In this document: one piece after another, positions 15,001 through 25,800 of the stretch
How positions within the stretch are numbered: the first letter of the stretch is position 1
Layout: each line of letters starts with the position of its first letter
Origin: Dipylidium caninum
Taxonomy: Eukaryota > Platyhelminthes > Cestoda > Cyclophyllidea > Dipylidiidae
Assembly: GCA_017562135.1 (NCBI GenBank)
Contig: QEYB01001046.1
Coordinates: 3,906,001 to 3,970,000 of the forward strand
Direction of reading: 5' to 3'
DNA length: 64,000 nt
Position numbers and translations under genes: made by a program
Notes under the pieces: model-generated
Databases searched by the model: none
The model's input: the letters and a program-made list of their open reading frames with translations, nothing else
Told to the model about the DNA's origin: nothing

Positions 15001-17627
15001 GGGTAGATATTGTAAGCTATTACTTTTTCGTGGGGCAGAAGCCGTCTCCAAAAGGTAATCGAATTTACTAAACTTGCATAGTCAATGACGCTCATAAATT
15101 CGTTGAAGATCTTGCGCGTCATCTCCTCAATGCTCAGGCATATTTGGTTGTAGACACCTCTTTGGGCTTCCAACAAGGCCGCAACGGTTGGCATGAAAAA
15201 TGCCAGATCGAGCTGCTGTAACGAAGAAGTAAACGTAGTGAACCTCTCTAAGCGTTAAATGGCAGTGAGTGAGCCTGAATTGCCTACATTAATATTTCTA
15301 TCGAGACGTCGACGGAGGAAACGCCAAAAGATACCGTTGAAGGCGTATTTTGGCTCACGTGGTCTGGGCAAACCCATGAACGGTCGCAAAGACATCTCCT
15401 GTCTCGTCCTCGAGACACATTCGAGAAACATGTCCACAACCATGTGTGTGTTCGACTCAAGCGTTCTACGAATGGCCTAAGGGATAAGGCAGCGAAAAGA
15501 AACCGTGATCTGCGTCAAAACTGTGAATAACAAATGAGTCTGTTGCTATTAGATAAAGAAACAAATTTACCCACAACGATTTAATATATCCCGAGCACTC
15601 TTAAAATGCTCTAATGCAGAGCTCTTGACCCTTCGAAACTAGTGGCTGAAATGTGGCACTCTCCAGTGACGAGCGTGTTGAGTTAAACAAATCAAAGTTT
15701 GTGCAAAAGATCAAGAGCTTTCCCTTTTCATAGCCCTATAATACCAATACCTAAGTTGGGCTGTGCAAAGGAGCGACTTAATTATGATGTACACAAGGTC
15801 CGAACCACCCACCTCGCGCTTTTGAAGATGCGCAAAAATGTCAAGTGTCTCCACGCCCTGTTGAATTGTGGTGACAGTTTCAAAGGCCATGTTGATCACA
15901 TTCTGCATCATAATCTCGAGGTCTTTTATGCCAGCACAAAAGCGATTGTACTGGTCATGCCATACGGTTGCTTTCACATCCAAGATAACGGAGCGCTTCT
16001 CACGAAGATTCTCCGTTAATTTAGCAAATATATTCTCAATTTGCAGGAGCAGAAGTTCAATCTCAGGCCCCTTTGCACCCTGGAAAATGGGCAATTCCGC
16101 TTTGTTACCTTCTTCATACCTGCCAAAATCTGACTGGCACTCGCATATCTGAAAGCAAAAAAAAAGTTATAGAAGCATACACAAATAAGTAAACTCTTGC
16201 CTATAACACCATTACTGAATGAATATGTGCAGTCACAAACAACAGGAAATAGTTTCCTACCTCAAGTAGGTCTCTGCATCGCTGAATAAAGGCATCTATA
16301 TGTGCAAAGATGCTTCCATCTTCTGTGTCCCATGGGATCTGTGAGAATTCAGAGTGCATTTCCTTCAGGTTCCAATATGTACTTTTGTATTTTTCACAGC
16401 AGTTAATGCAGTCCTGAAGTCTAAGGGATGAAGATCGCACCTTTCCTGTGAATATTTCGTCTAATGAGATAACATCGCAACAGCGGTGAATAATTTCGTT
16501 TGAGACCTTCCGAAAAAGACCGGTTATTATTTCCTTAGATGTATAAAATCGAGAATTTGTCCATATCATGCGTATGTGGTTTATAATTCTGGGCAGTAGG
16601 GGAGGAATTTGGGCAGGAGTTAAGTCCGAAAGGTGAATACAAACATCCTTCATAGTTAAGAGGAACTTTAAGTTGTCTTGGGCCTCGGCAGATGTTTTTT
16701 TTATTTCTTCTGAGAGCCGAATAAATGCGGTAACATAGGAGGATTTGGCAAATGTTAAAATCTGTGCAATCGTAACGATATCCTTGTTGTCCAGTTGTCT
16801 ACTAATGCCGGTCAAATCTTCGCAACGATTCCTCCAATATTCAATTTCATCCAAAGGCCCTATTCCTTCATCGTCCTCAAGGGCACTTTGGGAGCTGAGA
16901 ACCTCTTTAATTTGACGAGTCCAGTGGATCACTATCATTTCAAGTCGACTGACTAAATCTTTATCCTTAGCTTCTTCAATTGGTGCGTGTTGAAAACCTT
17001 CTAATGGAATGTAGAGCACTGTTTTCGCATTCAACTTCCACCGAGTATCCGTAAGTGCAGACATGAAACGATGTAATTGCAGAGCAAAGTCATTTTTAAT
17101 ACTATCAGGCCAGGTGTTATCAGCGAAAAAGGTTGGTGCATACACATTGGACATAACACGAAGAAGGCTCTCCATTCCTTGTCCCAATACGGAGCCATTT
17201 TGAACAGTGCGTGAAAAATTCTCCGGAGTAATTTCAACACCCATGCCCTCTCGAGTACGCATAAAATAATTTATATCCCGAAAATTAAAACTGGGAAGGC
17301 CAGAGCCTACGTATAACTGTCCATCAGAAAACACTGCAATAAAAATTGCGTCAACTCCATGGGGAGGTACAAATTCATTCATGACACATATCGTGTGCTC
17401 ATCTTTCCAAGAATCCGAGGTATACTCCGTGAGAAATATTCGATTTCGAATCATTTGATCAACGCTTGGCAGGGGATCCATAAATTCGACCTCCGGAACT
17501 TGGTCAAAGGCGCTGAACTTCAAAGCATCCTTGTAAGTTTCTCCATTTGGCTCAATACTGATAAACTCGTCATGGAAGCCTAAGAGAATATCTGCTCTCT
17601 GAGAAGTGTCATCTGCCGTTGGACTCA
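1..17627 (-). CDS. DNAH2: axonemal dynein heavy chain, DNAH2-like (3' partial, 30 exons seen)
   Basis: Motor subunit of an inner-arm axonemal dynein: ATP hydrolysis by its AAA ring drives microtubule sliding in cilia and flagella. Minus-strand exons: 1-51, 580-747, 978-1344, 1419-1607, 1684-2013, 2384-2582, 2655-2899, 3191-3490, 3868-4004, 4073-4409, 4850-5128, 5524-5821, 6210-6538, 6607-6845, 7146-7412, 8425-8642, 8705-8984, 9127-9510, 10312-10473, 10648-10914, 11256-11484, 11618-11818, 11992-12203, 13041-13323, 13656-13780, 14122-14640, 15069-15215, 15288-15476, 15813-16148, 16261-17627. About 2885 codons are present: tail, linker, AAA1 to AAA3 and the start of AAA4. Walker A motifs are GPAGTGKT (6356-6379), GPVGTGKT (2459-2482), GKTLSGKS (4266-4289) and GVGGSGRN (671-694); arginine for lysine in AAA4 is usual for this family. 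Tail and linker wording follows DNAH2 better than other axonemal chains as I remember them. The first exon, with the start codon, was not found. One exon is a base short (see findings). Confidence 0.93.
7430..8065 (-). CDS. uncharacterised 211-codon frame inside a dynein intron
   Basis: I do not recognise this protein. The frame lies in the dynein intron 7413-8424, on the same strand, and its stop is only about 17 nt before the next dynein exon. Read from the ATG at 8065 it starts with a hydrophobic stretch ([15 protein letters not shown]) that could be a signal peptide, then an acidic, Glu-rich segment (residues about 20-90), then a Ser/Asn/His-rich tail ending DPYTFAL. Alternatively the sequence near 8020, a pyrimidine tract followed by CAG, is a good splice acceptor and the hydrophobic part is intronic. 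As a cassette exon its length would break the dynein frame, so it is not an ordinary dynein exon. A random frame this long is unlikely, but nothing else proves expression. Confidence 0.4.
   Translation of the reverse strand: MPTGALVILPQLCVLLFLQTEDDQEDALVGCERTSHTKVPLLRKQPTDVHKKYEDTEEVFQDVNMGPDKEAQSTQEERKASAEVEEHEEVENRREQTRRSSASEIMLEANLSNIHQHTSSKTMTDVRRNELREVYFGSSGSDNNVSRSGSIATVIDWNSNAASGPQAPFTSGHNAALQAAGKRANAHTVRFHTNAPLTGHKLNLDPYTFAL
9511..10311. other. dynein intron with a GC-rich block
   Basis: Intron between two dynein exons. Positions about 9660-9870 are clearly more GC- and CpG-rich than the flanking intron and open on the plus strand for 66 codons, with no recognisable product. It may be an inserted repeat fragment; no second copy was seen in the window. 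Confidence 0.3.
12204..13040. other. dynein intron with an 11-base G run
   Basis: Intron of 837 nt. It has a poly-G tract of 11 at 12323-12333, followed by a GC-rich stretch to about 12440, then ordinary sequence. No coding exon or known element is seen in it. Confidence 0.5.
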
Positions 17628-19805
17628 CTAAAACACAATATAGCGAAGAACTGAAGCTCCATACGCTTGAGCAAAAGGCCTTTAATAAGCACAATAGTAA
17701 AAAAACCGGTGGGCATTCCATGATAATCCTTCTAAAGTTATTTCAATATGAGTTTCCTAAAATACAGCTTTAAGTAGGCAAACAGCTATAAATCATGTTA
17801 AAAGTAACGACCAAATATATATAATTCTGACAAGTAAGCAACAAATGCTAAGATTTACATCTTTTCATAATTTACAAAATCAAAGAGAGACAAATGTCCT
17901 CAGTGAATGGATTATTTACTACATAATATAACTATTCGGCTAAATTTATGCACGATCTTGAAATATTGCATGGAACAACACAGATTCGCCGTATACGAAC
18001 AAATAATGTCGAAATGATATATTTCAAACCGATTAGTTGAGTAGCAATGAAAATTATCTCTCGTGTAACGGGCTGGGTAAACTTAAAAATGATGTGAATA
18101 AAGTCCCATCAATGGGATAATTAATGTTTGGAGAAAAAAGTGTTGGGGGATTTTTCAACTAAGGAACATAGGAGACATTTTTTCCAACAATTATTAGCTG
18201 ACGCGTTACCTTTAATTAACATCAAAATTAAAACACATGTCAAGCAGTTGGCTTATAAACTATAATAGACGAATGAAACAAAGCAGTATAGACTAGACCT
18301 AACATTTTTCACTTGTCTTACCAGCCTCAGTCATAGTTTGGGTTACATAAAACCGCCTTTCGCGTTACTGTAGAGACCGAGCATCAGGAGGGGCGTCCTG
18401 ATACTCACCATAGGCGTTGAAAATTTTCTCTCTCACACAATAATACATAACTTTATAGGCTCCGTTCAAAAGTGTTTTTTATTATTTTTGCAACTCACTG
18501 GTTTCCAACAGGCATGTTCGAAAGGCTTTTTATTTGCTAGAACACATATTTGTGTGGACCTTTGACAATGGAGCTTAGCTGTTAAGGTTATCCTAGTAAC
18601 AAACGTAACAGCTCAATACAGCATATTTTTGCTGTCATCTCCCCTCTCTTTACGCCCTGTAAAGCCACAACTCTGCCTTTGCGTCAAAAATTTGCTTCAA
18701 GAAATGTTAAATTATATATTAGAAAAGTTAATTTATATCAGATTACAATAATATCAATACAGGGAACAATAATACTACGACTTGTTCAAATATGGCTCCT
18801 GCCTTTGGCGGTATGACCAGCTTGACCCGCTCAAAGGCCCCACTTCGTTATTGAGGCATCCTCTAATCCGTAATAGAATGTGCAAATGTTAGAATTTCGA
18901 GTGCCTTTTCAGGGGGATGAAAAGCCACGAGTGTAGCAAGTCACAACACCTTCTTCCCCGTTTGAAACTTTCTTGATGCTACTCAATAAAACGATCACAA
19001 GCATTATACCTCAATCGTTTGATCAAACCTCTTCGGTGGTTGCTGTACGGAGGTCGCAGGCGCCATTCACATCATTTAAGAAAGTATTTACGGATCCATA
19101 GAGCGACAGACTTGGATTATGAAGCAACCATTCTTCTGACAAGGCTTGTTCTCCGTCACTAGCCTAACATTTCGGTCTACTACATATTAATAGATTATAA
19201 ATCCAAAGAAGACGAGTGGGGATTACTGGAGATATGGTAAAACCGATGTGCGATTTACGATAGAAAAATTTACATTACGAAAGTGCCAATAGCAAGACGT
19301 TTAAATCTTACAATAAACATTACTAAAAATAAAGTCGTATGAGTGATGGAAAAAGGTTTAGTACTGTGACGAAGTCGCAACAATTGCAGCATGCGTTCGG
19401 TGAATGATTCCTGAGGTTTGGTTTGAAGTAACTGTCAGCACAGAAGAACAGAAGTGCTGGTATTGTTTGGCAATCAACAGATGCAGGTGATTACATTTCA
19501 GGACCTCTGCCATAAATTCGAATTAGCTGCCGATGAACACTAAAAATGACGTAAAAGTCGACGTAACAGGCTTGTAGTTCAATTCACTCCAAGGTTAATT
19601 AAATTTACAGTTCATAATCTGCAAAATAGAAGCGACGATAAAAATAATCGCCCAAACTTCATCTAAGCAGACTAAGAAACGTACCGTACCATCCATGGAT
19701 TTCGACTCCATACCTATGCTCAATTCGCAAGCGTGATTTCAGCGACAGCAGCCTCGGACGCCACGGCAGTGGACTTAAATATGTCGCACTTGTGGCACTG
19801 ATTTT
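17628..19805. other. AT-rich spacer between dynein 5' end and ceramide kinase 3' end
   Basis: No coding exon was found. This stretch probably holds the missing first exon and promoter of the dynein gene, but no exon with a fitting phase (ending after one base of a codon) could be pinned down. A short inverted repeat, ATCAGGA/TCCTGAT with a six-base loop, is at 18383-18402; it is too short to mean much. Confidence 0.5.
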
Positions 19806-19810
19806 TTATT
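19805..19810 (-). promoter_or_regulatory. polyadenylation signal AATAAA overlapping the ceramide kinase stop codon
   Basis: On the minus strand the stop codon TAA (19806-19808) lies inside a canonical AATAAA hexamer. The 3' UTR would therefore be only some 10-30 nt long if this signal is used. Sequence is direct; use of the signal is inferred. Confidence 0.5.
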
Positions 19811-22800
19811 GGCTTACTAGTTTGTAAGTCCTCACATCATAAGTTATTCTCGCTGCAGTGCGACAAGTAGGGTGAATAAATGGGACGCACCAGCAAATGA
19901 TATTAGGATTGCGTAGTATTTCGCCGTCGACACACCAGACAGAAGTGTCCCGGGGTAAGGTCCCTTCGGAGACAATGGGTTCCCAGTCACAGTCGAGGGC
20001 TTGAAAACAGAAAGCCCGCACTCTATGTGCTTCAACGAAGGGCATGTAGAGGTGTCGTGCATGACGCTCTCTGCGGCGGTTGGTTAGTTGGACGAGGTAG
20101 CGCAAGTATTGAAGTCGCGAGCATCGCCGCACGAGAATAAGGTCGAGAAAGCCGTCGCCTAGGTGTGCGGAGGGGGCGGGACCCAACGGCGACTTGGCAC
20201 AGCGGCAAGAAATAACGAAGGCGTTCACCGCGATAAAATCACCCGTTATCACCTGCCAACCGTCTCCTGGTTCGTTATCACGACCTTCTGGCCTCTCCAT
20301 TGTCCTTCCTGAATCTATTACCTTGTCAGTGAGAGTACGCCCATTTTTCACTATAACTTCATCGTTTTCTTCATTCCAGACTGTACGTAGTAAAGTTAAG
20401 CAAACAACTAAGATGTGTTCGCTCTTGTCGATAACCAAATGAGGTACAACTATCTTTTCACCTGAAAAGTAATTCTTCTAATCATAGAAATCGTTTAACA
20501 ATAAGGTGAAGCATTTCGAAAAGTGTATTGAGTGGAAGGAAGTTTTCAATCGCTGATATAATTCACAGGTAAACTAAGAATAGAATTAAACAAAACCTAG
20601 ACACAACACTATATCTACGGATTCCTTGTGGTATAGTACGTATTGCAAAAAATGCAAATGGTAAGATATCATTCTGGAGTTTCTTAAGTTAATTTATACC
20701 GACGAAACACTTCTTTGCATTTCTAACAAAAACATGGGACCCTAGTCGATTCATTTTAACGGCAAGATATCTATACATTAGCACCCCAAAATCCGCCTAC
20801 AGATCCCACTCGTAAATGAGAATAGATCGTCCGGACAGCAATTTTAGTCGCAAAGCATAAAAATTACTGTTTTTCACTTGTGAATGCAAGTGAAATGTGG
20901 AAAAAACCTGACCAATTAAGACTACACAGCGAGAATACAAATAGCGTAGTCTTTACTGAAACAAGTGATGCCGGTAAGTTGTCTACTCAGAAGAAAGTGC
21001 GGACGTGTAATACAAAATAATTCAACCAATAATTTTCAAAGTGCACGTATAGAGTGGTAAAAAATCAACAAGAGCATTGCATAAAAATAATTAGTGTGAG
21101 CTTTTGATAGGTCGCGCATAAAGCCTAGGAGACCAGTGGAAAGTGGCAATGAAGGATCAAACGTACGAGATGCCGTGCACCTGTGCTGGTGCTGATAACA
21201 GAGACTAGGAACGGCAACGAAACCCCGAGTCGTGGCAGGTTGGGGATAAGCTACCCCGGGTGCCCTTATCGTCTTATCCCTTTCTCCTGTTTCTTCAAGA
21301 ACACTGTCCACCTTAAGACATACTGGACATCTAGGCCAGGTAAGACAATAAGAAAGAGGCAGCCAAATAACAATAATCTTTTATGAAATCATACCTATTA
21401 AAAAAAAGAACTAGTACCCTTGCATAAAAAAGTCATTGGTCTATCTTGAAGAATCGGTAAAAAGGGGCAGCAAGAAATTTCAGCTTTTCAGATCTTAAGA
21501 GTCGTTCAAGACCACAGAAATCGCTTTGTCGAGGATGTTACATAAAACTTGGTAAAATGATAAATCCATTCATGACGTACGAAGCACCACAAGTATTCCT
21601 GTCGAAAGGAGTAGAGGAAATTGATGGAAGGTATTTGATCCGACATCGGTAGGAAGACAATTTTAGCCAACCAATGGCGCCTTAAGGCAAAATGGCAACA
21701 AAGGCAAAGATACCGTTTGCATGCATGGGTGCAATTAATAAAATATGTCCTAATCCCTCATTTTAAGTGCCCAATTAAAAAACTTCAAGCAGAAAAAGAA
21801 TGAGTCGACAATTGTTGCAAGTTCTCTTTTAAAGCAATTGTAATGTTAGAGTGTATTCAAAGGTGACAAGCATTCACTAAAAGGAGTACTCTAGGTGACC
21901 TGAGCGGTATAATTGACGGTGTCTTATTGGTCGTACCGGCAACGTCATATCGAGGAGGTCCAAGCCAGCGCAGCCTTTCACTTGGATCAAGAATGTCACC
22001 ATGAAAGCCGTAACCCAAAAGAGACACTGTATAGCGCAAGAATGCTTTTGTGGATGCGTCGTGGATACCCAATACATCAACTCCAACGTCAAGTCCTAAA
22101 ACGATTCACAATGATAAAATTGTAAGCGCCTGCATTTCGTCAGCACAATCTACTCTATTAGAAAAGGGAAGTAATCAAGTCGGGAACCAACCAGGAAGGA
22201 AAAGCAAAAACTATTCATTCAACAAAGTTAAGACTGTAACGAAGGTCCATAACTAAACGTGGCGCATAACAAGTAAATCATTATATGATATGGGTAAAGG
22301 TGTCGTAGAAACAAGAGAAACAACTAAAGCATTGTCGCCAACCGGAGGGATCAGGTACTCGTATCTATCTCTTGTGTCACATCGGATGCAGTGAAACCGA
22401 CGTAGTGTAGAAGTTGAACTGTCAATTTAATGATTGTTCTAAGCAAACATGCGTTTGAGAGGTAATTTAATCAACACTGATCCAACGACAATAGATGAAA
22501 AGCTTTCTTAAAATACTTAACAGGATGTCAGAGAGTACGAAGGGAGAAATTGGACTTTATATGGCAAAAATTCTAAGGTAATTTTAAATAGTTACAGAAA
22601 CCCGACCACCACCTTGGGCCCCACAAGCTATCCTATGTTTAGTCGTAAAAATGCAACCAAATTTTACAAATTTGGGGTCGATTTTATTAGCATACACGCG
22701 GGTTCGTAACAATATTTATACGTACCTAATAAATTGGGCTTAGCATCAGTTAATGGCAATGGCAACAAATTTCTGTTATAAAAGCAAGAATGCGTGATCG

Positions 22801-25800
22801 GGACTATTCATTGGTGACAAACCTGGGCTCTTGCATCGCCAAATGTCTTAAACAAGGGAGCTAAAATTACGGCAGCAAGGCGTTGTGAAATGATGCTGTA
22901 TTTCAATTGAAAATGATTCAAGTGCTGATGGAACAACGGTTGGTAGTGCGGATTTTACGAACAAGGAAATAGAAGAATGCAAGAAGCACATCTAAGTTCC
23001 ATAGAAGAGGATTCTCGACCACTAAAACCCAAACACTTAATCATTGGATTAGTAAAATTATTTCCGAGATGACAGAATAAAGTCCATCCGGCCAAAAATT
23101 TCATTAGGTCATAAGTAATATTTGAAACGTTTTAGGTCAAATTTGGCAGCCTGCCTATAGAGTTTCCCGTTTATTCTGGGGACTGTAGATCACTTAAAAT
23201 TACTTATTTAAACGAGTGATTTTGTGTTAACACGGTTGAGAACCTGGAAATAAAAGCATAATACACTGCATCCAATTGTTTATGTATGCGTAGCGGATCT
23301 ATCAGAAAAAATATCGTCTGCAAAGAACGAACGGAGAGCCAAGTGAAATTTCCCAACATAAAAATGGCTGACTGTGGTATTGTACAGTGATAAGCGGACT
23401 CTCAGAGTAAATAGAAAGGCTCTAAAGCGCAAAGTAACGAAAGTTAACAATAGATAACAACTTCAACTGTAGTAATTCGACAAAACTAATCATTAATTCA
23501 AAGACTAGCGATGTCGACGACCACCGTGTATAACAAAATACTTTTTTGGTTATTCAGTCTTTCAAGGGATTAACAGAATTTATGAGGTTTTTGTGAAGGT
23601 TACAAACCATCAGACTGGTCATTTACAGACAACCTGCTTCAAATTCCATGGATGAAGTCATCCATTCATCCTGTTCTTTAATGGGCGTTTCCCTTAATGT
23701 GCGTTTCTCAATACAAAAATAGTATATAGAAGTGAATAAAAACAATTGTTCACAATGTTAAGGAGAACAATCGCCATAAAATATGTAGTTTTAAAAGGGC
23801 ATCGGTGAAATTTACTCACCCAGGGCAATATGAATAGCAGCTGTTTCAACATTTTCCGTGCCATGCATGGACCGGGTCACCGCATTGGTCGAACCTAAAA
23901 CAGAGTTGGGTTCTCTTGGTCGTTCCACAAAATACTCCGCAAAGAAATAAATCCTCCTTCAATGGGACAAATTATTCTTCCTCAATTGGTTGACATCTTG
24001 GAAAACTGCAAAAATCATACCAAATATCTACGAAACTTGAAATGCATGTAAAAAGCACATAAACTTTTGATGTCATCAGGTAACTCAAGCACCTCATGCG
24101 TGTTTTAGACTTTTTCACTTTTTAAAAAGGTCGTTAGTAGGCACTTCAACGATTATGAAATAAAATAGTTGCAATATCGAGGACACTAAAAGTAAATTTT
24201 TGATGCAGAAGTTACGCGATTTCATTAGGAGGAGAGCCTTCACAACTGTGTTGGGACTCGTTTTGCCTCAGTATAATGCGGAAAACAAAATCTCTTAAGC
24301 CTAACCGAGAGCTAAACAGTGGCTACGGTTTTGAACTCGACTAAAGAGTGCCCAAGTGACGCATACGCATTACAGGTTTAAACCACTTTTAATGTTTAAA
24401 TGTACAAAGCGGTGGTGTCAGCATCTAGTAAAATGATTCGGATTTGAGTGAGGACACATAAGTGTTAGATGAGTCACTGAGATTGTAGGTCGGATCGGGC
24501 AACGTTTCTTCACGGCCGAGGAGAGATGTTGCATTCGAGCCCATGGGGGCTACAACGCGACAGAATGACTCCATAGTACTGGTACCACAACCCTCTTCTT
24601 GAAGCTCGGTTATAAGTGTGATTGAAATGGGTGACTCCATTCGTCCCCTGTTGCTAAATTCCGTCGCGTTGTGTGTGTTTTCCTGCGTACCCCCTTCTTC
24701 AAGATCCACTGAGACGACTGTGGATGCATTGCAATTTGGAGAAGAATCGTATCTATTATTTGCATAACGATGCATTACTCTGGGAGCAGAGATGTCAACC
24801 GAGACATCGAAATGAAGTGGCGAGGCACCAGCACTTTTAACACGTCGGTCCTGTTTCGGTTGTGTAAACTTCAAATGCTCACACACAGACCCACTTGGGG
24901 CGGGCAATTCCAACGGAATAGACGAGGTTGAAGATGGAAGCGAGTTGTGCTCCAAAGATTTCAACGTGTTTCCTGCTTCTCGGACAAGCGTCTCCAATAC
25001 ATGCTGTTTCCGCGATGGTGAATTCAATTTTATTGAAAGGGAGGCAAACGGTGAGGCTATTTCACATACCGCACTCTCATTGTGAGGCACGGGTCCCGGG
25101 GTGTTGACGCAAGCATTGTTGTCTACTTCCTCTTGAACACGTGATTTATAAGCAGGCTGTAAAGCTGGAAGGAAGGATAAATTGCTGCAAGAATTGGATT
25201 TATAGGCAGACAACGTGTTTATATCCTTTATATCTGGAGGAGGCAGTGGAAATTTGGCTTGGTCGGCGAGGCAATCCATAAAAGATTGCGCTTCAATTCG
25301 ACATTCAGGAGGCGGAGTCGGTAATATATCGTAGAGATCATCAGCTTCCATACAGAGATCATGACCTTTTTCAACAAAATGATTTGTGTTTAACGGATAT
25401 AAACAATTAGGGTATTCGTCAACAGTAAAGTTCCGACACTCAGTGATATTTTGATTCGACCTCTTAGAATCCTTGCCGCTATTCCCGACCATACAAGAAT
25501 CGGTTGGCAAATATAGAGAACTAGTTAAATCATTTATGAATATTTGCTTTTGCGAATTCCCGGCTTCTGTTTGTAGCATAGCACCCGTAACCGGAGCACC
25601 GGAGGTGTAACAGGGAAGATCTGATACTGATGTGAATTCTGGCTCCGCATTTGAATAATTCATTCCATAGGTAGCCATCAGTGAAGGCACAGCTTCCTCA
25701 CTCAAAACGCTGACCACATGTTCTACAAGGTGATTAACTCGGAGATCTGTCCCAACTCTCAATTTTACGCTTTCTTGACATTCTGGAAGCTTTAATAAGG

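Noticed and set aside
14931..15068. Continuation of dynein exon 15069-15215 to the stop at 14931
   Set aside because: Family similarity ends at the GTAAAT donor at 15068, and the next exon joins in phase from there.
17628..17721. Hydrophobic N-terminal leader (MECPPVFLLL...) continuous with the dynein frame
   Set aside because: Axonemal dyneins have no signal peptide, and a strong acceptor (TTGTGTTTTAG) lies exactly where family-like sequence begins, so this is read-through into an intron.
18383..18402. Seven-base inverted repeat as a terminator or RNA structure
   Set aside because: Too short to be significant in a eukaryotic spacer.
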